Program-made: the position numbers and the translations under genes
NCBI GenBank assembly: GCA_022839525.1
Contig: JALHET010000162.1
Span: 1-5,291, forward strand
DNA length: 5,291 bases
Origin: Lentisphaerota bacterium
GTDB lineage: Bacteria > Verrucomicrobiota > Kiritimatiellia > RFP12 > UBA1067
Direction of reading: 5' to 3'
The notes under the pieces: model-generated
Told to the model about the DNA's origin: nothing
The model's database searches: none
The model's input: the letters and a program-made list of their open reading frames with translations, nothing else
Shown: piece after piece, positions 1 through 5,291 of the stretch
Position numbering within the stretch: position 1 is the first letter of the stretch
How the letters are laid out: the number at the start of each line of letters is the position of its first letter

Positions 1-129
1 GGCGGCGACGACGCCGCCGCCGGGGCGGTCTCGTTCCGGCTGCGGGGCGGCGAGCAGCGTAACGGCGTCCCGGTGGACGACGCCGTCGCCGAGATCGTGG
101 ACCACGTCCGCCGACGGAGGAACGACTGA
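1..129 (+). CDS. thrS: Threonyl-tRNA synthetase, C-terminal 42 residues (5' end outside window)
   Basis: Frame 1 is open from base 1 to a TGA at 127-129. It reads G-G-D-D-A-A-A, then [20 protein letters not shown], then a helix (AVAEIVDHV) and a short basic end (RRRRND). The GAVSFR...G.Q.NGVP pattern is, from knowledge of the family, the end of the anticodon-binding domain of threonyl-tRNA synthetase, the cytoplasmic enzyme that charges tRNA-Thr; this wording is typical of Actinobacteria. The catalytic core and most of the anticodon-binding domain lie upstream of the window. G+C is about 78% with almost exclusively G or C at third positions, quite unlike everything after base 129. The stop overlaps the ATG at 129-131 (TGATG), which looks like translational coupling but is probably an accident of a chimeric join. 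Assignment rests on a short fragment; family fairly sure, taxon an inference. Confidence 0.82.
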   Translation, partial: GGDDAAAGAVSFRLRGGEQRNGVPVDDAVAEIVDHVRRRRND

Positions 130-145
130 TGGACGAGGTGGAGAA
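120..145. other. Composition and gene-content breakpoint (probable chimeric junction)
   Basis: A 78% G+C tRNA-synthetase end meets a roughly 55-60% G+C Clp ATPase that begins part-way through a motif. In the Clp reading frame the sequence upstream of 129 has a TAA at 60-62, and the residues between that stop and 129 are arginine-rich nonsense with no Walker A, pore loop or other Clp signature. The breakpoint can be placed only to within the shared stretch ATGGACGAGGTGGAG (129-143), which makes sense both as the start of a protein and as Clp Walker B sequence. Confidence 0.75.
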
Positions 146-824
146 GGCTCATCCGGACGTCATGCACATGTTGTTGCAAATTTTGGAGGAGGGGCGACTG
201 ACGGACAGTTTGGGGCGACACGTCGACTTCCGCAATACAGTGGTCATTCTAACCTCCAACCTCGGTTTCGACTACGAGAAGCAGGGGCAGGGGCTTGGCT
301 TTGCTCGCGAAACCGAAACCGACGAGTATGACCGGTTGCGTGACCGGATGATCAACACCGCAAAACAGGTGTTCAAACCCGAGTTGCTCAACCGCTTCGA
401 TGATGTAATTGTCTTCAGGAAGCTGGCAAAAGCGGATGTGGTTCAAATCCTTGACATCGAACTGGCCAAGGTGCGTCAACGTCTGGAAGCCAAATCGATC
501 CGTTTGGAACTCGATGATTTGGCGACGGGATTTCTGGTTGATAAAGGGTTTGACGCCGCATTGGGCGCGCGGCCGCTGCGGCGTGCGGTGGAGCGTTTTC
601 TGGAAGACCCGTTAGCGGAAGAGCTGTTGCGCGGAATATTGACCGAAGGTGTGATTGATGTGAGTTTAGGGGAAGATAAACAAGGGTTAGTCTTCCGGAT
701 GCGGGGCGAACTGCCGTTGCGTACGCCGCATCCAGAGCCGTCAAGTGTCGATACGTCACCGAAAAAGCCGTTGAGTAAACACGGCACAAAGAAACCGGTA
801 AAAAAGCGCACCAAGCCCAGCTGA
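129..824 (+). CDS. clpC: ClpC-type AAA+ unfoldase, C-terminal 231 residues only (5' part missing)
   Basis: This is the 3' end of a Hsp100/Clp ATPase that unfolds proteins, normally feeding them to ClpP in the cytoplasm. It begins inside the D2 Walker B motif (DEVEKAHPDV, residues 2-11) and continues with LLQILEEGRLTDS (15-27), sensor 1 (TSN, 42-44), the arginine-finger segment PELLNRFDD (84-92, R89) and the sensor 2 box GARPLRR (146-152, R148). An LGF tripeptide at 56-58 lies where ClpC proteins carry the ClpP-docking loop; ClpB lacks it, so ClpC is preferred. All of the N-domain, D1, and the D2 Walker A and pore loop are missing, roughly 600 residues. The ATG at 129 is therefore not a credible natural start: it sits where other Clp proteins have a hydrophobic Walker B residue. 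After residue 193 comes a 39-residue Pro/Lys-rich tail ending KKPVKKRTKPS, longer than the usual ClpC end. zwf follows after 44 bp. Confidence 0.9.
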   Translation: MDEVEKAHPDVMHMLLQILEEGRLTDSLGRHVDFRNTVVILTSNLGFDYEKQGQGLGFARETETDEYDRLRDRMINTAKQVFKPELLNRFDDVIVFRKLAKADVVQILDIELAKVRQRLEAKSIRLELDDLATGFLVDKGFDAALGARPLRRAVERFLEDPLAEELLRGILTEGVIDVSLGEDKQGLVFRMRGELPLRTPHPEPSSVDTSPKKPLSKHGTKKPVKKRTKPS

Positions 825-868
825 AACGTTAATGAATTGCCGGTCCGTGTGAGAGTCATGGAAAGACG

Positions 869-2371
869 ATGAGCAAACAACACATACCTGCACCGTTTTG
901 TCTAGAAGTATCGCCCGCGCCTTGTGTGCTTGTTCTTTTTGGTGGTACAGGTGATCTTGCGCGCCGTAAACTGATCCCCTCGCTTTTTCAATTGCACACG
1001 CGGAAATTGTTGCATGCCACGTCGCGAGTCGTGGCTTGCGGACGGACTGAACACGATGACACGTCTTTCAGGGACTTGGCCAGGCATGCATTACCCCCGG
1101 CACCCCCGGATGACTGCGATGCGTTTCTTGCGCGTTTCAGTTATGTGCGTACGGTTGATACCGACCCCTCTTCGTTCAGTCGGCTGACCGCGCATCTTAA
1201 TGCCTTAGACAAAATCGACACGCCAGCGCCCTTTAACCGACTCTATTACTTGGCTATTCCTCAGTCATCCTACCAGCCCCTCGTCGCCTGTCTTGCGGAG
1301 GCCGGTCTTCTGGATGAACCGGACACGGGTGGGGGGTGGCGTCACCTGCTTCTTGAAAAGCCCTTCGGTTCGGACACCTCTTCTGCAACCGAACTTGACA
1401 CGTTTCTCCATCGCTATGTCCGCGAAGATCAGCTTTTCCGCATCGACCATTATTTAGGGAAGGATACGGTGCAGAATATTCTGATCTTGCGTTGCGCAAA
1501 TATCCTGTTTGAACCGGTCTGGCGTGCCTCCTATGTCGACCACGTGCAAATCACGGTTTCAGAAACCCTCGGTGTGGAACATCGCGCGGAATACTACGAA
1601 CAGGCAGGACTCTTGCGTGACATGTTTCAGAATCATCTGCTCGAAATGCTTGCGCTGATCGCCATGGAACCGCCGCTAACGTTTTCTGCAGAGGCCATCC
1701 ATACCGCAAAACTTGAGTTGATTCGGGCGATTCGCGTTTTTCCCGTTGACGCGCTCGACACCTGTGTGGTCCGCGGCCAGTACGGTGCCGGTAACGGCCT
1801 GCCCGGCTACCGTGACGAGCGCGGTGTCGATCCGGCGTCTACAGTTGAGACTTTTACCGCTTTAAAACTTTGGATCGATACTCCACGCTGGCACGGTGTG
1901 CCTTTCTACTTGCGTTCCGGAAAGCGTCTTGCCGCCCGTACCAGTGAGATCGCGTTGGTTTTCAAGCCGTCGCCGAACAGGCTTTTTGGAGAGACCGCGC
2001 CCGATTCGCTCGTGCTCAAAGTCCAGCCCGACGAGGGCATGTGTTTGAACCTGCAAGCCAAACGTCCCGGACCGAAACTTTGTATGGGGGAGTTGCCGCT
2101 CGCGTTCAAGTACGCGGATCTTGGCGCCGAGTTGGATGCGCCTGACGCATACGCAAGGTTATTGTTGGACGCCATGCTGCATGACCATACGCTCTTTGTC
2201 CGCAACGAAATGATCGCTGCCGCATGGCGTCTGTTCACGCCCATACTTGACCTTTGGCAGACCCAACCGGAAGCCTGTCCGCTGTATACCTATCCTGCCG
2301 GCTCAGACGGCCCGGAGGCGGCGAATCTCCTCATGGGCCGCGATGGACGCGCCTGGCGCCCTCTGACTTGA
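869..2371 (+). CDS. zwf: Glucose-6-phosphate 1-dehydrogenase
   Basis: This cytoplasmic enzyme oxidises glucose-6-phosphate to 6-phosphogluconolactone, the NADPH-yielding entry step of the oxidative pentose phosphate pathway. At 500 residues it has the usual bacterial length. Visible landmarks are the Rossmann dinucleotide loop GGTGDLARRKLIP (25-37), an Arg at 59 (ACGRT) where the family contacts the NADP 2'-phosphate, EKPFG (163-167), the signature RIDHYLGK (191-198) with D193 and H194, and DMFQNH (251-256), whose H256 corresponds to the general-base His. YLRSGKRL (348-355) and the DAYARLLLDAMLHDHTLFVR block (426-445) complete the substrate domain. Near the C terminus the usual GxWGP reads GSDGP (D480 replaces the common Trp), outside the active site. 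The start at ATG 869 has a weak GGAAAG (860-865) only 3 nt away; no in-frame alternative gives a better fit. The gene follows clpC by 44 bp with no promoter or terminator that I can see, so read-through from clpC is likely. No pgl or gnd follows. Confidence 0.97.
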   Translation: MSKQHIPAPFCLEVSPAPCVLVLFGGTGDLARRKLIPSLFQLHTRKLLHATSRVVACGRTEHDDTSFRDLARHALPPAPPDDCDAFLARFSYVRTVDTDPSSFSRLTAHLNALDKIDTPAPFNRLYYLAIPQSSYQPLVACLAEAGLLDEPDTGGGWRHLLLEKPFGSDTSSATELDTFLHRYVREDQLFRIDHYLGKDTVQNILILRCANILFEPVWRASYVDHVQITVSETLGVEHRAEYYEQAGLLRDMFQNHLLEMLALIAMEPPLTFSAEAIHTAKLELIRAIRVFPVDALDTCVVRGQYGAGNGLPGYRDERGVDPASTVETFTALKLWIDTPRWHGVPFYLRSGKRLAARTSEIALVFKPSPNRLFGETAPDSLVLKVQPDEGMCLNLQAKRPGPKLCMGELPLAFKYADLGAELDAPDAYARLLLDAMLHDHTLFVRNEMIAAAWRLFTPILDLWQTQPEACPLYTYPAGSDGPEAANLLMGRDGRAWRPLT

Positions 2372-2433
2372 CTTCTCGCAGTTGGAATCCGCCGGACTTC
2401 CTTCCCCTTGATCTCGCGGGTTTGGGGGATACG

Positions 2434-2530
2434 TCCCGGATGATCCCGTTGTTCCCGTTGCGACGGACAGTGTGGCTTGTGCGGGCAGTTCCCGTCCGCT
2501 ACAATAACGGGGAATCAGTGATACACGGGA
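2434..2530. repeat. Cluster of TCCCG / CGGGA pentamers around the ABC-operon promoter
   Basis: TCCCG occurs at 2434, 2444, 2453 and 2490 on the + strand, and the inverse CGGGA at 2526 (with a near copy, CGGGG, at 2508). The first three are spaced 10 and 9 bp, about one helical turn, and lie just upstream of the predicted -35. The 2490 copy forms a CGGG-5-CCCG dyad (2482-2494) inside the promoter spacer. A longer 8-bp inverted pair, ACGTCCCG (2431-2438) and CGGGACGT (2526-2533), brackets the promoter. This could be a binding array for a regulator, or simple GC-rich redundancy. Confidence 0.3.
2477..2505 (+). promoter_or_regulatory. Predicted sigma70-type promoter of the ABC transporter operon
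   Basis: TTGTGC (2477-2482, 4 of 6 matches to TTGACA) is followed by a 17-bp spacer and TACAAT (2500-2505, 5 of 6 matches to TATAAT). Transcription would start near 2512, giving a leader of about 73 nt to the first possible ATG. It is the best promoter-like pair in the 213-bp gap between zwf and the ATPase gene, and correctly oriented. I could not score it statistically. Confidence 0.55.
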
Positions 2531-2540
2531 CGTGTTGCGG

Positions 2541-2560
2541 ACGGTTACCTGTATAACCGT
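2541..2560. promoter_or_regulatory. Perfect 7-bp dyad in the leader of the ABC operon (operator or RNA hairpin)
   Basis: ACGGTTA (2541-2547) and TAACCGT (2554-2560) are exact inverted repeats separated by CCTGTA. The site lies between the predicted transcription start (about 2512) and the ATPase start. As DNA it has the form of an operator for a dimeric repressor; as RNA it gives a 7-bp stem with a 6-nt loop. Its right arm is part of a direct repeat, GTATAACC (2551-2558) followed by GTATAAACC (2559-2567). Just downstream, AAAC-CGGA-GTTT (2563-2574) can form a small hairpin that exposes or hides the CGGAG ribosome-binding candidate. Its arms also compete: GCGGACGG (2537-2544) is complementary to CCGTCCGC (2492-2499). 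Confidence 0.4.
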
Positions 2561-2584
2561 ATAAACCGGAGTTTCAAAAAAGGG

Positions 2585-3328
2585 ATGGTTGGGTTGCATT
2601 TGTCCCGGTCATCTTTTGCGCATGCGATGTCGGATTCAAACACACAACGTTGTGGACAACCGCTGATCGAACTGCACGGTTTGGCCAAAATATACGAGGC
2701 AGGCGGGGTGCGGATCTCTGCGCTACGGCCGACCGACCTGACGGTGCGCCGGGGCGCCTTCCTGACGGTCATGGGGCCTTCGGGTTCGGGTAAATCGACG
2801 TTGCTTAATCTTTTTGGGCTGCTGATCCGTCCGACTTCTGGTGTCTACCGGCTGGAAGGCCGGACGGTTTCCGATTTGAGTGATGACGCCACATCGGCCG
2901 TGCGTTGCGGTCTGATCGGCATGGTTTTCCAGTCGTTCAACCTCTTGTCCCACTTGACCATCCTTGAAAACGTCTGCGTCCCCATGCAATATGCGGGCAT
3001 CCCGCACAACCGGATGCGTAAACGCGCCAAGGCGTTGTTGGCTCAGCTAGGACTGGAGGACCGTTACGGATCGAGACCCACGCAGCTTTCGGGCGGCCAG
3101 TGCCAGCGCGTGGCTATCGCGCGCGCGCTGGCGAATGACCCGTCGGTGATCCTCGCGGACGAGCCGACCGGCAATTTGGACGAGAAAACAGGGCAGGAAG
3201 TCCTGTCGATTTTTCAGGAACTACACCGGTCGGGGAAAACCATTATCATGGTGACGCACAACCCGGTTTACCGGCGGTACGCCACGCAGGCTGTCACAAT
3301 CCATGACGGCGAGGTTAAGGAAGAATGA
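2585..3328 (+). CDS. ABC transporter ATP-binding protein, MacB/LolD family
   Basis: This is the nucleotide-binding subunit that powers the membrane protein encoded next. Motifs in order: Walker [10 protein letters not shown] (64-72), Q-loop VFQSFNLL (114-121, Q116), signature LSGGQ (168-172), Walker [13 protein letters not shown] (188-199, catalytic E193) and H-loop VTHNP (H225). The FQSFNLL and DEPTGNLD wording is characteristic of the MacB/LolD/FtsE-like group serving FtsX-fold permeases. All catalytic residues are present, so it should be active. The start is uncertain. ATG 2585 gives 247 residues but abuts AAAAAAGGG, while the other candidate, CGGAG (2567-2571), is 13 nt away. In-frame TTG codons at 2594 and 2600 are better spaced from AGGGA. 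ATG 2627 gives the more usual 233-residue protein (MSDSNTQ...) but has no Shine-Dalgarno. The stop overlaps the permease ATG. Specificity (macrolide, peptide or lipoprotein) cannot be read from this subunit. Confidence 0.95.
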   Translation: MVGLHLSRSSFAHAMSDSNTQRCGQPLIELHGLAKIYEAGGVRISALRPTDLTVRRGAFLTVMGPSGSGKSTLLNLFGLLIRPTSGVYRLEGRTVSDLSDDATSAVRCGLIGMVFQSFNLLSHLTILENVCVPMQYAGIPHNRMRKRAKALLAQLGLEDRYGSRPTQLSGGQCQRVAIARALANDPSVILADEPTGNLDEKTGQEVLSIFQELHRSGKTIIMVTHNPVYRRYATQAVTIHDGEVKEE

Positions 3329-4599
3329 GGCCGTTTGAAATGGTCTTGACCGTGTATGCGAGCCTGACGCGGCATCTGATCCGGTCGCTGTTGGCCACGC
3401 TGGGAATCGTGCTCGGCATCGCGGCGGTGGTCGCGATGCTGGCGATCAGTGAGGGGGGGCGGAGGGAGGCGTTGCGGCAGATCGAGGCGCAGGGCGTGGA
3501 CAACATCATTCTGCGCTCCGTCAAACCGGTTGAAGGGAACGCGCAGCAGAGTACGCGCTCGTTCACGCAGAGGTACGGGATTACACGAAGGGATGTCGAG
3601 CACATCCGGAATACGTTCGAAAACATCCGGTTGCTGGTTCCCGTGATGGATACGCGCCGCGATATTTTCATTGGGCAACAGACCACAGACATTGAGGCGG
3701 TGGCGACGACGCCCGAGTTTCTGGAGGTGACCCGGTGCCGGCTCGTAGACCGGCGTAGCCGTTTTTTGAAACATACGGACGGGCAGGTGCTCGATCCTGT
3801 GTGCGTCGTGGGGATCAAGGCGGCACGCCGGCTGTTCGCACATTTGGATCCGTTTGCCCAGACGGTGGTGATCGGAAATGTTTCCTTCCGCGTGATCGGT
3901 CTGATGGAGAGCCCGGTCGGGGGACGGCTGGCCGGACAGTACGAGTTGGACAATCTGGTTTGTTTGCCGCTCGAAACCGCACGCGCATTGTGGGGCGGTA
4001 TCCGCATGCAGATGCGGCACGGTCTTGCCGAGCAGGTCGATTACGACTTTCTATTTCTTTCCGCCAAGGAGACGCAGGCGATTCCCGGAACGGCGGGACG
4101 CCTGCGCACCTATCTGCGTTCGGTTCACACGCAAACGGATTATGAGGTTCAAGTGCCGTACGAACTGTTGCAGAGCGCGCAAAAGACGCAGCGGATTTTC
4201 ACGGTCGTCATGACTTCGATCGCGGCCATCTCGCTGCTGGTGGGAGGTATCGGCATCATGAATATCATGTTGGCGAACATTTTTGAGCGGACGCGCGAAA
4301 TCGGTGTGCGCCGCGCGTTGGGGGCACGCAAGCGGGATATCTTGTTCCAGTTCCTCGCGGAATCCGTGCTGCTGACTTCGATCGGGGGGGGATTGGGCGC
4401 GGGTCTGGGGATCGCGACGGCGGCTGTGGCGGAGACGGTGTCGCGCATGGGCGGTGAAGCCGGGTTGAAAGCCGTGGTGACGCCGGAGTCGTTGGTTGTG
4501 GCCTTGGTGGTGTCGGTGATCACCGGCATTACCTTTGGCACACATCCGGCTTGGAAAGCGGCGCAATTGGATCCTCTGACGGCTCTGCGCCACGAGTAA
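3325..4599 (+). CDS. ABC transporter permease, MacB-like (MacB_PCD plus FtsX domains)
   Basis: This inner-membrane subunit pairs with the upstream ATPase. It shows the four-helix MacB/LolCE plan: a cytoplasmic start, TM1 at about 21-42 (SLLATLGIVLGIAAVVAML), a large extracytoplasmic core of roughly 245 residues, then TM2 about 291-316, TM3 about 341-370 and TM4 about 388-406. The family motifs FERTREIGVRRALGA (320-334) and HPAWKAAQLDPLTALRHE (407-424, the C terminus) are clear. At 424 residues it has the usual length of a stand-alone MacB-type permease; the ATPase is a separate gene instead of being fused as in E. coli MacB. ATG 3325 overlaps the ATPase stop as ATGA (3325-3328), preceded by AAGGA (3317-3321), which indicates translational coupling and a 1:1 complex. 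No membrane-fusion (HlyD/AcrA-type) or TolC gene is in the window. Tripartite export, lipoprotein release and peptide-stress export all remain possible. Confidence 0.94.
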   Translation: MRPFEMVLTVYASLTRHLIRSLLATLGIVLGIAAVVAMLAISEGGRREALRQIEAQGVDNIILRSVKPVEGNAQQSTRSFTQRYGITRRDVEHIRNTFENIRLLVPVMDTRRDIFIGQQTTDIEAVATTPEFLEVTRCRLVDRRSRFLKHTDGQVLDPVCVVGIKAARRLFAHLDPFAQTVVIGNVSFRVIGLMESPVGGRLAGQYELDNLVCLPLETARALWGGIRMQMRHGLAEQVDYDFLFLSAKETQAIPGTAGRLRTYLRSVHTQTDYEVQVPYELLQSAQKTQRIFTVVMTSIAAISLLVGGIGIMNIMLANIFERTREIGVRRALGARKRDILFQFLAESVLLTSIGGGLGAGLGIATAAVAETVSRMGGEAGLKAVVTPESLVVALVVSVITGITFGTHPAWKAAQLDPLTALRHE

Positions 4600-4602
4600 T
4601 AG

Positions 4603-4636
4603 GCGCCGGGCGGGTGTGGCGATCCATCCCCCGCGC
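4603..4636. terminator. Imperfect GC-rich hairpin between convergent genes (possible bidirectional terminator)
   Basis: The 14 bases from 4603 can pair with the 12 bases ending at 4636: GCGC, GGG and GG blocks pair with CCCCCGCGC, then a G-T wobble and TG/CA close an 8-nt loop, with two bulged C residues. It fills the 40-bp gap between the permease and tsaC stops. No T-run follows on either strand, so it is not a classic intrinsic terminator; it could act with Rho or simply be a chance GC hairpin. Confidence 0.3.
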
Positions 4637-4639
4637 TAC

Positions 4640-5224
4640 TTATGCGTTGGCGGTGCGGAGAATGTCGGCGGAAAGGATCGCGCCCTCACGCAGGAGGGTC
4701 AAAGTGCCGTCCGCATCGATTTTGACCACTGTGCTGGGAACACCGCCGGGCGAGACTCCGCCGTCGATGATGAGATCGGCCTCAAGCCCCACGTCTTTTA
4801 AAGCCTCTGCGGCGCTGACCGCCGGCATTGCGCCGCTGAGGTTGGCGCTGGTGACCCGTAAGGTGCCGCCGCAAGCGGCGAGCAGGGAGCGGGTCGGGCT
4901 GTAGGCCGGGACGCGAAAGCCTTCCGCACCTGTACCGCAGGGCAGGACAAGCGTGAGTGCGCCTGGCCAATAGGCGTCGGCAAGGCGCTGAGCGGCAGGG
5001 GGAAAGGCCGCACCGAACGCGGTGACCGCGTCACTGCCTGATGCGAGCAGCGCGATCGGCTTGCCGGTGGGGCGGCCTTTGATCGCGCATATGCGGCGCA
5101 CGGCCTCGGGACAGGCCGGATGTGCGGCGATCCCGTAGACCGTGTCGGTGGGGATGATGGCCACGCCACCGGCACAAAGCAGTCGGGCGGCGTTCGCGAG
5201 TGTCTCGGCGGAAGGCGTGTGCAT
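4640..5224 (-). CDS. tsaC: L-threonylcarbamoyladenylate synthase (TsaC/YrdC family)
   Basis: TsaC makes threonylcarbamoyl-AMP from threonine, bicarbonate and ATP; TsaD with its partners then transfers the group to A37 of ANN-decoding tRNAs (t6A). The 194-residue protein is a single YrdC domain, the TsaC length, without the extra C-terminal domain of Sua5 (about 340 residues). Motifs: PTDTVYG (25-31), the KxR element IKGRP (48-52, K49 and R51) with K55, WPGALTLVL (86-94), VPAYSP (105-110), SANLSG (126-131), STVV (164-167) and LREGAI (178-183). ATG 5224 places PTDTVYG at the family's usual distance from the N terminus, and an in-frame stop lies just upstream at 5234-5236, so the start is firm. 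No Shine-Dalgarno is visible before it (AT-rich TAATTATTTTTC), suggesting weak initiation or a very short leader. The gene converges on the ABC operon. Its G+C is somewhat higher than that of zwf, but I see no clear sign of transfer. Confidence 0.95.
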   Translation of the reverse strand: MHTPSAETLANAARLLCAGGVAIIPTDTVYGIAAHPACPEAVRRICAIKGRPTGKPIALLASGSDAVTAFGAAFPPAAQRLADAYWPGALTLVLPCGTGAEGFRVPAYSPTRSLLAACGGTLRVTSANLSGAMPAVSAAEALKDVGLEADLIIDGGVSPGGVPSTVVKIDADGTLTLLREGAILSADILRTANA

Positions 5225-5229
5225 GAAAA

Positions 5230-5259
5230 ATAATTACCACACTTGAGATTGCGGCGCAA
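5230..5259 (-). promoter_or_regulatory. Weak candidate promoter of tsaC
   Basis: On the minus strand TTGCGC (5259-5254) is followed after 18 bp by AATTAT (5235-5230), 4 of 6 matches each. If used, transcription would begin at about the tsaC ATG, giving a leaderless or nearly leaderless message, which agrees with the absence of a Shine-Dalgarno. It overlaps the divergent + strand promoter. The elements are weak and the call is tentative. Confidence 0.22.
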
Positions 5260-5271
5260 GGCGCGTAAGAT
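5243..5271 (+). promoter_or_regulatory. Predicted divergent promoter for a gene beyond the right edge
   Basis: TTGAGA (5243-5248, 5 of 6 to consensus) and TAAGAT (5266-5271, 4 of 6) are separated by exactly 17 bp on the + strand, pointing away from tsaC. Transcription would start near 5278, so the next gene probably begins soon after the window ends. The spacer contains the palindrome TTGCG-G-CGCAA (5249-5259), a possible operator. Confidence 0.45.
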
Positions 5272-5291
5272 ACAGGCCTTTCAGTTGCGGA

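Noticed and set aside
129..131. ATG 129 as the genuine start of a small stand-alone Clp-like protein coupled to thrS
   Set aside because: The protein starts inside Walker B, lacks Walker A and the pore loop, and coincides with an abrupt change of base composition. It is a truncated fragment.
415..883. Minus-strand open frames opposite clpC (415-789, 476-883)
   Set aside because: They are shadows of the conserved Clp C-terminal domain; sequences are low-complexity Arg/Pro/Ser-rich with no family resemblance.
2372..2440. Intrinsic terminator after zwf
   Set aside because: Only short stems (such as GGGA-TACG-TCCC at 2426-2437, or TCCCC with GGGGA) and no following T-run. zwf termination may be Rho-dependent or the transcript may read into the ABC operon.
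2254..2556. 100-codon + frame across the zwf 3' end and the intergenic region, and a 98-codon minus frame at 2303-2599
   Set aside because: No recognisable domain, heavy overlap with zwf, and they cover the promoter and dyad. More likely chance open frames.
3268..4020. Long minus-strand open frame (250 codons) and a second at 3315-4007
   Set aside because: Both lie opposite the ABC permease, whose + frame has clear family motifs. The antisense translations are rich in His, Arg, Pro and Gln with no recognisable domain: shadows in GC-rich DNA.
4051..4593. Minus-strand open frame of 180 codons opposite the permease 3' half
   Set aside because: It mirrors the FtsX-domain coding sequence and has no motif or plausible initiation signal.
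4551..4904. + strand open frame of 117 codons running from the permease end into tsaC
   Set aside because: It begins inside the permease and runs antisense to the tsaC motifs STVV and SANLSG; no domain of its own.

Overview
The window shows two unlike pieces of bacterial DNA. Bases 1-128 are about 78% G+C (94 of the first 120 bases) and encode the last 42 residues of a threonyl-tRNA synthetase of actinobacterial style. From about base 129 composition drops at once to roughly 55-60% G+C, and the reading frame becomes the C-terminal part of a ClpC-type AAA+ unfoldase, entering in the middle of its second Walker B motif. No single intact gene explains this join. I read it as a chimeric contig (or, less likely, a real recombination), so bases 1-128 should not be used to infer gene context for the rest.

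From 129 onward the segment is coherent and looks like the chromosome of a Gram-negative bacterium of moderate to high G+C. The Clp, G6PD and MacB-like sequences would fit a member of the PVC group (Verrucomicrobia, Kiritimatiellota or Lentisphaerae), but that is an impression and not a demonstrated assignment.

Layout: clpC 3' end (+, to 824); zwf, glucose-6-phosphate dehydrogenase (+, 869-2371), 44 bp behind clpC and probably co-transcribed with it; a 213-bp regulatory gap holding a good sigma70-type promoter, a cluster of TCCCG pentamers and a perfect 7-bp dyad; a two-gene MacB/LolD-like ABC transporter operon (ATPase 2585-3328, permease 3325-4599, coupled through an ATGA overlap); a 40-bp convergent gap with an imperfect GC hairpin; tsaC, threonylcarbamoyl-AMP synthase (-, 4640-5224); and a short divergent promoter region (5225-5291) that probably also drives a + strand gene beyond the window.

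Functionally this is a mix of housekeeping genes: protein quality control (ClpC), oxidative pentose phosphate entry and NADPH supply (Zwf), a cell-envelope exporter or lipoprotein-release-type transporter, and tRNA t6A modification (TsaC). I see no transposase, CRISPR array, tRNA or rRNA gene, and no evidence of an undescribed multi-gene system. The points most worth a second look are the 128/129 junction and the two compact regulatory regions.
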